From the NCBI GenBank assembly GCA_014651175.1, contig BMWJ01000012.1, positions 124,001 through 188,000 of the forward strand: a stretch of DNA of 64,000 nt. Reading direction: 5' to 3'. Under the pieces are notes generated by a model. The model did not search any database. It worked only from the letters and a program-made list of their open reading frames with translations, and had not been told where the DNA came from. The DNA is from Streptomyces clavifer (GTDB lineage: Bacteria; Actinomycetota; Actinomycetes; Streptomycetales; Streptomycetaceae). The translations under genes and the position numbers were made by a program. Of this stretch, positions 54,381-61,214 are shown piece after piece (position 1 is the stretch's first letter; each line of letters opens with the position of its first letter).

Positions 54381-54418
54381 CGGGTGCCGCCCCGGAGCCC
54401 GCGCGGGCAGGACGGAGC

Positions 54419-54448
54419 GGCCGCTCCCGGCGTGGTGCGGGAGCGGCC
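54419..54448 (-). terminator. Hairpin between WPG gene and giant gene
   Basis: Perfect 11-bp stem GGCCGCTCCCG / CGGGAGCGGCC with an 8-nt loop in the 81-bp gap. It may act as an attenuator limiting read-through into the giant gene, or as an mRNA-stabilising stem. Confidence 0.5.
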
Positions 54449-54461
54449 TGCGGCGCGGAGG

Positions 54462-54830
54462 TCAGCGGCGGCCATGCCCGCCCGGGCCGTCGAGTCCATC
54501 GGTGTTGATGCGGTTGGTGCCCTGCTCGACGCTCTCGATGTTGCGGTCGCGGGTGTCCTTCATCATGCGGACCTGCCCGACCGTGGCGTCGGTGATGCCC
54601 ACCAGCGCGTCGCGGATGGACAGCATGGTGTCCTTGGTGGTCTGCCGCTCCTTCTGCTCCTGCGGCTTGGCCTTCTCCGCGAACTCGCCCTCCGTGCCCG
54701 GCCAGCTCACGGTGGGTGCCAGCTCGTCGAGGAACTCCTCGGTCATGCTCCTGGTCAGGGTGCCGATCTCCTCCAGCTGCTTGGCCAGGGCCTCGATGCG
54801 ATTCGGGTCTACGTAGTACCGCTGTCCCAT
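54462..54830 (-). CDS. WXG100-like small protein with WPG motif
   Basis: 122 aa from ATG 54830, two bases after the previous stop, with GAGAGGA upstream. Two long helices flank a hairpin VSWPGTEGEF (W43, G45), a WXG variant. The C-terminal helix is rich in Lys/Arg/Glu. Length and two-helix pattern are those of WXG100-superfamily secreted proteins or chaperones, and it directly precedes the giant gene. It may pair with the giant protein's N-terminal helical domain (inference). Confidence 0.75.
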   Translation of the reverse strand: MGQRYYVDPNRIEALAKQLEEIGTLTRSMTEEFLDELAPTVSWPGTEGEFAEKAKPQEQKERQTTKDTMLSIRDALVGITDATVGQVRMMKDTRDRNIESVEQGTNRINTDGLDGPGGHGRR

Positions 54831-54832
54831 CG

Positions 54833-55288
54833 TCAGTCCTCTCCCTCTTCGCCGATCGCGTCCCGCCAGCCGGGAGTGGCCTGGCCACCGCGTGCCGTGT
54901 CCTCGGCGTCGTCGCGCAGCACCTCGGGGCCGAAGATGCGCTCCCAGTCCATCTCGAAGCCCTTCAGCTCCGGAACGTTGCTGCTGGGCTCGGTGAAGGG
55001 CGCCATCGCCTTCATCACGTGCCGGTTCATCTTCAGGCGCGCCGCACCGGCCGCCTCCAGGACGCTGGCGGCCAGCTCCTGGGGAGACATGTCGCGGTAC
55101 TTGTTCTCCAGGAACTCGATGCCGCTCAGCTCGCCCTGCGGGCCCGCGGTGGCACGGACCGCGCGGTCGGAGGAGAGCGCCGTGAACGACGCGGTCCGCA
55201 GCTCGCGCTCGGTGCGCGCGACCGCTTCCTGGGCCGCCTGCAGTTCGACCATGGCCTTCTCCAGGCGCTTCTCCAGTGGTTCCGTCAC
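54833..55288 (-). CDS. YbaB/EbfC-like protein of the type VII locus
   Basis: 151 aa from GTG 55288, which is preceded by an excellent AGAAGGAGGGAG. An N-terminal helix (EKRLEKAMVELQAAQEAVAR) is followed by a short sheet with VRATAGPQGELSGIEF and a C-terminal helical part (SVLEAAGAARLKMN), the layout of YbaB/EbfC nucleoid-associated proteins. Such paralogs are regularly found in actinobacterial T7SS clusters, where DNA binding is unproven and an adaptor role is possible. It has an acidic C-terminus and is spaced 2 bp from the WPG gene. Confidence 0.72.
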   Translation of the reverse strand: MTEPLEKRLEKAMVELQAAQEAVARTERELRTASFTALSSDRAVRATAGPQGELSGIEFLENKYRDMSPQELAASVLEAAGAARLKMNRHVMKAMAPFTEPSSNVPELKGFEMDWERIFGPEVLRDDAEDTARGGQATPGWRDAIGEEGED

Positions 55289-55337
55289 GCCCACTCCCTC
55301 CTTCTCCGTCGGTCTTCCCGCACATCCGGCCGCCCGT

Positions 55338-55362
55338 GCGTCCGGACAGTGTGTCCGGACGC
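55338..55362 (-). promoter_or_regulatory. Perfect 11-bp inverted repeat before YbaB-like gene
   Basis: GCGTCCGGACA, GTG, TGTCCGGACGC in the 187-bp gap between the 1,269-aa gene and the YbaB-like gene. The 3-nt centre could equally make it an operator or a terminator-like stem. Confidence 0.45.
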
Positions 55363-55475
55363 GGTCTCCGGTCCGTCGACTGCTCCGATGATCTTGCCTG
55401 GTGTGGACACCGCTGCGGAAGCCGGGGTGGGTCGTGTGCGTCTCCACGCGTCGGCGCGGCGCGACCGGCCGCGGA

Positions 55476-58400
55476 TCACCGGCCGATGACGGCCGGGGTG
55501 CCGCCCTCCTCGGTACCCCACACGTCCGCGTCCTCCTCGAGGTAGTCGGCGGACGTGACGGGCCTGCCGCTCTGATCCGCCTCCTCCTGGGGGGCGTCGC
55601 CTCCGGTGGTCGTCACCCGGGAGGCCGGGGACAGGAAGGTGTCGCTGTCCTCCTGCCTGTTCCACGGGCTGCGCCGGCGACGGTTGCGGCGCTCGCTCTC
55701 CTCGGCCGCGTCGACCAGGACGGAACGCACCCGCTCGCCGTTCCCCTTCTCGCCGCCCCCGCCCATACCGCCCATGCCGCCGCCCATCGGCATGCCGGGG
55801 CTGCCGGGCATGCCCGGCGCTCCGGGGGTGCCCCCGGAGCCGCCCGTGGCGGCGGTGAGCGGGCTTCCCGCGCCCGCGGTGACACTGTCGGAGAGGGGGG
55901 CGACTCCGTTCGCGCCGATGCCGTCCAGGGACACGGAGCCACCCGGGATGCCGCCGCCGGACGCACCGGCGGTCGCCTGGCCACCACCGAGGCCCAGCTC
56001 GGAGAACGGTACGTCGCGGCTGGTGGTGCCGTCGCCGCCGCCACCCCCGCCGAGGCCACCGAGATCGCCGAGGCTGCCCAGCCCGTCGAGGATGCCCGAG
56101 CTGTCCGTCCTGACGGGCAGGTTGAGGTCCTTCAGGTCCACCGTCTCGGTCCTGCCCTGCGGGTCGGTGACCGTGGCGACGCCGGTGTCCGGGTCGATGA
56201 CCTGGGTGGAGCCGTCCGGGAAGGTGGTGGTCAGCTTGCCGTTGTCCAGGAACGTCGTGGAGCCGTCGGGGTTGTTCACCCTCGCCCCGTGGGTGAGGTC
56301 GGTCTCGACGGTGGAGCCGTCCGCGGCGGTACTGGTGAACATCCCGCTCTCCGGATCGAAGGAGGTCGAGCCGCCGTCCGCGAACATGGTGGCGAAGTCA
56401 CCGTCGACGAGCCCGGTCTGCCCGCCCGTCGGGGTCTCCAGACCGTCCAGGCTCGAGAGGTCGCCCAGGTCGCCCAGACCGCCGTTGCCCGTGTTGAGAT
56501 CGCCGAGGTTGCCGAGGTTCTCGGTCGTGACGGTGCCGTCGGGGTCGGTGGTGACGGCCTGACCGGTCGCCGGGTCGACGACCTGGGTGGTGCCGTCCGG
56601 GAAGGTGGTGGTCAGCTTGCCGTCGTCGCCGAGCGAGGTCACCGACCCGTCCGGGTTGGTGACGCGGATGCCTTCACCCAGGTCCTGCGTCGTGACACTG
56701 CCGTCCGGGCTCGTGGTGGTGAGCAGCCCGCTGTCCGGGTCGAATGACGTGCTGCTGCCGTCCGGGAAGTCGGTGGTGAGCTCGCCGCCGCCGAGCTGCG
56801 TACTGCCCCCGGTCGGGGTCTCCAGGCTCGGCCGCTCGCCACTGTTCAGGTCACCGAGGTTGCCCAGGTCACCGATCGAGTCGGTGGGCAGCTGGGAGTT
56901 GAGGTCCCCGAGGTCCCCGAGGCCGCCGTTGCCCGTGTTGAGACCGCCGAGGTTGCCGAGGTTCTCGGTCGTGACGGTGCCGTCGGGGTCGGTGGTGACG
57001 GCCTGACCGGTCGCCGGGTCGACGACCTGGGTGGTGCCGTCCGGGAAGGTGGTGGTCAGCTTGCCGTCGTCGCCGAGCGAGGTCACCGACCCGTCCGGGT
57101 TGGTGACGCGGATGCCTTCACCCAGGTCCTGCGTCGTGACACTGCCGTCCGGGCTCGTGGTGGTGAGCAGCCCGCTGTCCGGGTCGAATGACGTGCTGCT
57201 GCCGTCCGGGAAGTCGGTGGTGAGCTCGCCGCCGCCGAGCTGCGTACTGCCCCCGGTCGGGGTCTCCAGGCTCGGCCGCTCGCCACTGTTCAGGCCACCG
57301 AGGTTGCCCAGCTCCTGGGTGATCGCCTCGTTGGCCGCGTCGGTGGCGTTCTTCGTTCCGCCCGGGCCGTTGTTCAGGCCGCCGAGGTTGCCGAGGTTCT
57401 GGCTGACGGGGGGCGGGAATGCCGCGGACGACTGCTGGTTGTTCACGTCGCCGAGGTTGCCGAGCTCCTCGGTGATCACGTTGTCCAGGTCGCCGTTGCC
57501 GCCCGGGTTGTTGAGGTTGCCGAGGTCGCCGTTGCTCTCGGTGACCGGGATGTTCAGCAGGTCGTTGAGGTTCTGCTCGTTGAGCGCGTTGGGATCGTTG
57601 ATGCCGCCGAGGCTCTCCTCGATGGACTTCTGCTGCTCCTCGGCCTCGCGCTTGGCCTCCTCCTGCTCCCGTCGCTGTTCCTCGCGCAGCTCGTCCGCGT
57701 ACTTCTTGTCCTCGTCGCGCTGCTGGTTCTGCTCGTTCCGCAGCTCGTCCTGGAGGTTCTTGGCCTCCTCCTGTTCGCGCCGCTGTTCCTCGCGCAGCTC
57801 GTCCTGGTACTTCTTGTCCTCTTCGCGCTGCTTGTTCTGTTCCTCGCGCAGCTCGTCCGCGTACTTCTTGTCCTCCTCGCGCTGCCGCTCCTGCTCCTCG
57901 CGCAGCTCGTCCTGGTACTTCTTGTCCTCTTCGCGCTGCTTTCTCTGTTCCTCGCGCAGCTCGTCCTGGTACTTCTTGTTCTCCTCGTTCTGCCGCTTGA
58001 TCTCCTCCTTCTCCTCCTCGAGCTTCTTCTTCTCGTACTCCTCCGAGGCCGTGCCGGTCGACTTCGGCTTGGGCACGTTGTCGGCGAAGTCCTTGCCCAG
58101 GTCCAGGAAGTGGTTGTTCAGCGTCGACTGCACCCCGCGGGCGGGGGTGACCAGGAGTTCGTCGACGCCCTTGCTCCAGATCTCGACCGCCTTGTCGCCG
58201 ACCTTCGCCCAGTTGGCGATGTCGGTGAGGTCCCCGTACTCGGGGTGCACCTGGGAGAAGCCGCCCTGCGGGCTGTGGGAGACGGTCGTCATGTACCGGC
58301 TCGTGTAGGACTTGATGTCCGTCTTGGCCACGTTCTCCGTGTCCACCCACTGGGCGAGGTCGTCCAGGACGTAGCGCAGCACCCGGTGCGGGTCGTAGTA

Positions 58401-59285
58401 CGGGGACTTGGCCCACTCCAGCCATGCCGCCAGCAGTGTGTTGGCTGCGTCCACGAGGTACGAGCGGCCCAGGGACAGCGCGCGCGAGTACACCGTGTTG
58501 CCCGTCGCGGTCTCGTTCCCCGTGCCGGCCGAGGAGTTGAAGGTCTCGACATAGGCGTCGTAGTTCTCGCGGACCTTCTTCAGCAGGCTGCGGAAGACCT
58601 CAGCAGCCTCACCCTTCCAGCTGGCGTCCTCCCGGCCGAAGCGGTCCTCCCAGTCCTTGAGCACCGGTGCCTGGTCCTTGAAGAACTTGGCCGCGAAGTC
58701 GAAGGAGTCCCCGGTCTGGTTGAAGGAGTTCAGGTCCACCACGGCTTCCTCGGCCACACCGAGGTTGCTGAAGCGTGCGTTCTGCGTGCCGCCCGTCAGC
58801 AGCTCGAGGAGCGCCGCCCGCGGCCCGTTCATGTACTGGGCGAGCGGGATGGTGCTCATCTTGTCTTTGTTGTAGTCCGTGAACTCGTTGCCTTCCCGGA
58901 CGTCCACGTTCTTCACGTCGTCGGAGTCGGTACCGGCGAAGATGATCTCCTCACCGGCCTTCACCCGCCCCTCGAAGACGATGCGGGCCTGCATGATGGA
59001 GCGCTTCTTGCCGCTGTCGAAGAACCAGATGTCGTAGTCCTGGCCCTTGTTCTGCAGGAAGCCGGAGTCCTTGACGAGCAGGCTGAGGCTGCGCTCCTTG
59101 ATGTCCATCCGGAAGAGCTTGCCGCCGTGGTCGGAGCGGAGCTTGTCGAAGATGGTGGCGCGGTCCGGCACCGGGTAGCCGGTGATGTGGGTGACCAGGG
59201 CGGCCCAGGTGTCGGCCGACGCTCCGCCGACCTTCTCGTACTTGTCGACGTTGGCGACGGAGTTGGGATCGTACTGATCGGGCAC
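55476..59285 (-). CDS. Large WXG-type type VII protein (AAWKG-like), 1,269 aa
   Basis: GTG start at 59285 with AAAGGG six bases upstream. Residues 1-400 are a globular/helical domain starting DQYDPNSVANVDKYEKVGG, with the WXG hairpin ASWKGEAAEVF at W223/G225. Residues about 411-560 form a highly charged coiled coil of six 18-residue repeats (KKYQDELREEQRKQREED type). Residues 580-660 carry NLGNLG repeats. Residues 665-1058 are short beta repeats (FPDGS.x.DP, TTTxPDG), including two nearly identical long copies and a diverged third. A Gly/Met/Pro-rich tail follows. This resembles the AAWKG family of Streptomyces T7SS loci. It probably acts as a secreted fibrous or scaffold component; this role is inferred from architecture. 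Confidence 0.8.
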   Translation of the reverse strand: MPDQYDPNSVANVDKYEKVGGASADTWAALVTHITGYPVPDRATIFDKLRSDHGGKLFRMDIKERSLSLLVKDSGFLQNKGQDYDIWFFDSGKKRSIMQARIVFEGRVKAGEEIIFAGTDSDDVKNVDVREGNEFTDYNKDKMSTIPLAQYMNGPRAALLELLTGGTQNARFSNLGVAEEAVVDLNSFNQTGDSFDFAAKFFKDQAPVLKDWEDRFGREDASWKGEAAEVFRSLLKKVRENYDAYVETFNSSAGTGNETATGNTVYSRALSLGRSYLVDAANTLLAAWLEWAKSPYYDPHRVLRYVLDDLAQWVDTENVAKTDIKSYTSRYMTTVSHSPQGGFSQVHPEYGDLTDIANWAKVGDKAVEIWSKGVDELLVTPARGVQSTLNNHFLDLGKDFADNVPKPKSTGTASEEYEKKKLEEEKEEIKRQNEENKKYQDELREEQRKQREEDKKYQDELREEQERQREEDKKYADELREEQNKQREEDKKYQDELREEQRREQEEAKNLQDELRNEQNQQRDEDKKYADELREEQRREQEEAKREAEEQQKSIEESLGGINDPNALNEQNLNDLLNIPVTESNGDLGNLNNPGGNGDLDNVITEELGNLGDVNNQQSSAAFPPPVSQNLGNLGGLNNGPGGTKNATDAANEAITQELGNLGGLNSGERPSLETPTGGSTQLGGGELTTDFPDGSSTSFDPDSGLLTTTSPDGSVTTQDLGEGIRVTNPDGSVTSLGDDGKLTTTFPDGTTQVVDPATGQAVTTDPDGTVTTENLGNLGGLNTGNGGLGDLGDLNSQLPTDSIGDLGNLGDLNSGERPSLETPTGGSTQLGGGELTTDFPDGSSTSFDPDSGLLTTTSPDGSVTTQDLGEGIRVTNPDGSVTSLGDDGKLTTTFPDGTTQVVDPATGQAVTTDPDGTVTTENLGNLGDLNTGNGGLGDLGDLSSLDGLETPTGGQTGLVDGDFATMFADGGSTSFDPESGMFTSTAADGSTVETDLTHGARVNNPDGSTTFLDNGKLTTTFPDGSTQVIDPDTGVATVTDPQGRTETVDLKDLNLPVRTDSSGILDGLGSLGDLGGLGGGGGGDGTTSRDVPFSELGLGGGQATAGASGGGIPGGSVSLDGIGANGVAPLSDSVTAGAGSPLTAATGGSGGTPGAPGMPGSPGMPMGGGMGGMGGGGEKGNGERVRSVLVDAAEESERRNRRRRSPWNRQEDSDTFLSPASRVTTTGGDAPQEEADQSGRPVTSADYLEEDADVWGTEEGGTPAVIGR
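56481..56867 (-). repeat. 387-bp near-identical repeat, copy 1
   Basis: Inside the AAWKG-like gene. Differs from the copy 444 bp away at about two bases over its length. Codes for FPDGS/DPDSG beta repeats. Confidence 0.85.
56925..57311 (-). repeat. 387-bp near-identical repeat, copy 2
   Basis: Partner of the repeat at 56481-56867; the 57-bp spacer between the two encodes LNSQLPTDSIGDLGN. A recent in-frame duplication (148 codons). Confidence 0.85.
57600..58050 (-). repeat. 54-bp coiled-coil repeat array
   Basis: Six 18-codon units (KKYxDELREEQxxQREED). The 18-residue period with regular charge pattern predicts a long rigid rod of about 110 residues. Confidence 0.8.
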
Positions 59286-59412
59286 CGGGCACCCTTTCTG
59301 GTCGGTTGTCGTCCGCGCCGGCGCACCGCCCCTTCCCGTGGACGTGCGGCCGGGTGTCTCTCACATGTGTGTGCGGGGCGGCCGGGGCGCCGCCGTCGCA
59401 CACGGCACAGGA

Positions 59413-59877
59413 TCAGGTACCTGTCGTCTCCGTGGATCCGCTGGTCAGCGTGTCGACCTCGTCGAAGGTCTGCAGCAGCGTCTGCGCGTCGATGGCGTTG
59501 AGGTTCTTGTCCTTGGTCTTGTTGGCCTCTTCGATGGTGTCGGTGAGCGCTTCCTTCAGCTCTTTGAAGAGTTCCATCTGGTCGCCCAGCAGCTTGTCGA
59601 TGGCCTCGGCCGCGGTGCGGACGCCCTCGATCAGCTTGGGTCCGGAGACCAGGGTCTCGGTGGTCATCTTGCCGATGCGCAGGAGTTGCTGACCCTGGAT
59701 GAGGTTGTCCGCGCTGGTGTGCCCGTCGATGAGGTCGCCCAGCGGCCGGCTGTGGGGCGCGTCGCCGTCCTCCCGGTGCTTCTTCGCCTTCGTGTACACC
59801 GGCTGCACTTCGTTGTCCCGGAAGTTCTCCATCTGCTTGAGGTCGAAATGCTTGACGTCGGCCTTCTCACCAGCCAT
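59413..59877 (-). CDS. Small helical type VII locus protein, 154 aa
   Basis: ATG 59877 with AGGAGG seven bases upstream. Almost entirely helical and charged: VKHFDLKQMENFRDNEV, then LKEALTDTIEEANKTKDKN. There is no Trp and no WXG turn, unlike its neighbours. Length and position between the WXG100 pair and the AAWKG-like gene suggest a helical-hairpin secreted partner or chaperone. Not otherwise recognised. Confidence 0.7.
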   Translation of the reverse strand: MAGEKADVKHFDLKQMENFRDNEVQPVYTKAKKHREDGDAPHSRPLGDLIDGHTSADNLIQGQQLLRIGKMTTETLVSGPKLIEGVRTAAEAIDKLLGDQMELFKELKEALTDTIEEANKTKDKNLNAIDAQTLLQTFDEVDTLTSGSTETTGT

Positions 59878-59913
59878 GGGACGTCCTCCTGCCGCTCGGT
59901 ACCGGACGGAACA

Positions 59914-59949
59914 CGGGCCGGCCGGACGAAGAGGAGTCCGGCCGGCCCG
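59914..59949 (-). terminator. Perfect 14-bp hairpin, first of a pair
   Basis: CGGGCCGGCCGGAC / GTCCGGCCGGCCCG with an 8-nt loop, in the 135-bp gap after the second WXG100 gene. Confidence 0.6.
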
Positions 59950-59964
59950 GGGGAACTGCCGCTC

Positions 59965-60000
59965 GGATCGTGCCGGGGGCGCGGTGCCCCGGCACGATCC
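59965..60000 (-). terminator. Perfect 14-bp hairpin, second of a pair
   Basis: GGATCGTGCCGGGG / CCCCGGCACGATCC with an 8-nt loop, beginning 12 bp downstream of the WXG100 stop codon. It would terminate or stabilise the WXG100 mRNA, allowing higher WXG100 expression than downstream genes. Confidence 0.65.
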
Positions 60001-60012
60001 GGACGGAAGACC

Positions 60013-60321
60013 TCAGCGAGCCCGCACATTGCCCCAGTTGTCAGCGCTTCGGCGCTCGTCACGGGAGTGGTTGTCGTGGATGCTCTGGACCAGCTCACCG
60101 CTGTCGCCGAGGAGCAGGGCCATGTTCTTGGTGGCCTGGTCCCACTCCGCCTGGACTCCGCGGTACATCGCCTGGTCGTCACCCTCCCAGGACAGCACGA
60201 GCGGCTTCAGCTCGTCCTCGAGGTTGTTGAGGGTGGTGATGATCTGCTGGGTCTGGCCCTTCAGCTCCTCGATCGCGTTGCGGACCGTGGAGTACTGCAC
60301 ATCGATGATGCCGTCAGCCAT
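60013..60321 (-). CDS. WXG100-family protein (ESAT-6-like)
   Basis: 102 aa from ATG 60321 with GAGGAG upstream. Canonical two-helix WXG100 protein with the turn LSWEGDDQAM (W45, G47) between helices IDVQYSTVRNAIEELKGQ and QATKNMALLLGD. Such proteins form antiparallel dimers secreted by the EccC motor of type VII systems. No YxxxD/E tail signal is obvious, so the signal may be on the partner. Second gene of the esx pair. Confidence 0.93.
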   Translation of the reverse strand: MADGIIDVQYSTVRNAIEELKGQTQQIITTLNNLEDELKPLVLSWEGDDQAMYRGVQAEWDQATKNMALLLGDSGELVQSIHDNHSRDERRSADNWGNVRAR

Positions 60322-60413
60322 GACATCTCCTCTCGGGGGGCCGGGCGCCGTGGCCCGGGAAGCTCACGGACTCCGGCCTCCCCTGAGGGGGCCGGGGTGC
60401 CGCAGGGGGTGGG

Positions 60414-60749
60414 TCAGCGCAGCGCTTCGAAGACGCCCTGACTGGTCTTGCTGTTGAGCACCTCGGTCAGGTCCTGGTTCTCCTTCGCCAGGCGGTCTGC
60501 CGAGGTCACGTTCTCCTGGAGCGCGTCGATCATCTTGCTGATCTGGACGACGACCTTCTGCGCCTCGGAGTTCCAGCTGCGGAAGAGCTTCAGCAGAGCC
60601 TGGCCCTCGTCACCGCCGACGCCCGAACGCGCCGCGACCTCGGCCACGTTGTTCTGGATCTTCTCGACCGCGGCCCGGGCCGACTCCAGGGAGGAGACAC
60701 CTCCCAAGCCCTTGGCATAGTCCGCTTTCCTTGCGCCAGTGTCCGCCAC
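60414..60749 (-). CDS. WXG100-family protein, partner of the esx pair
   Basis: 111 aa from GTG 60749, chosen because AAGGGAG lies six bases upstream; a longer frame to 60785 has an unlikely Arg-rich start. The turn is FRSWNSEAQ (W59, with Ser replacing Gly), flanked by helices LESARAAVEKIQNNVAEVA and VVQISKMIDALQENV. First gene after the regulatory gap and the likely heterodimer partner of the WEG protein. The absence of Gly in the WXG turn is tolerated in many family members. Confidence 0.9.
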   Translation of the reverse strand: MADTGARKADYAKGLGGVSSLESARAAVEKIQNNVAEVAARSGVGGDEGQALLKLFRSWNSEAQKVVVQISKMIDALQENVTSADRLAKENQDLTEVLNSKTSQGVFEALR

Positions 60750-61214
60750 GTCACGCTCCCTTCGATCACGCGAGTCTCCTCGCACCGTTGCCCGCTGAGG
60801 CTAAAGAGAATCCACTGCCCGGCGCAACGTATGCAGGAAAGATTTGAGCATAGGTCAGCTCACCGGAACCCCTGCGCAGCAATGGAGTTGTCCCAATGTT
60901 TCCGCGAAATGAATGCTGCCCACCCAGTCGGCCGGAGCCACGGGGCACCGCTCCCCGCCACGACGCGATGCGGTCAGCAAACGGGCGGCCATCCAGCGAA
61001 AACGGTCACCGGGGCGGTCCGTTTCCGATGAAACGGGCACGCCCGTGGGCCGGGCCCCGCGAAGGCGGTCAGCCAAAAGATTTGAGCTAATTCTGAGCTT
61101 TCCCGGCGCGCTCGATGCATGCTGAATCGAGCTCAGCGCTACGAGAGTTCAGCATAAAGTCACGCCCGGGTCCGTCTTCACTTTGCTTGGCGCCGTATGC
61201 GGTTTTTGCCGGAA
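60750..61214. promoter_or_regulatory. Regulatory gap between eccB and the esx operon, with direct repeats
   Basis: 465 bp without a gene. It contains two copies of AAAGATTTGAGC (60838-60849 and 61076-61087), each followed by a related CAGCT/GAGCT segment, so the similarity extends to about 24 bp. Both are unusually AT-rich for this genome. Reading leftward, the proximal copy overlaps a CTGACC followed 17 bp later by TGCATA, a possible promoter for the WXG100 operon. Confidence 0.5.

Noticed and set aside
15060-54380. Several adjacent genes fused by missed stops
   Set aside because: No stop, no internal strong ribosome site at module borders and repeated modules continue across every candidate border; a single frame is the simplest reading.
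15060-54380. Nonribosomal peptide or polyketide synthase
   Set aside because: Size would fit, but there are no adenylation, condensation, ketosynthase or carrier motifs.
56481-57311. CRISPR-like or mobile repeat in the AAWKG-like gene
   Set aside because: The repeats are long, in frame and coding; there are only two and no short spacers.
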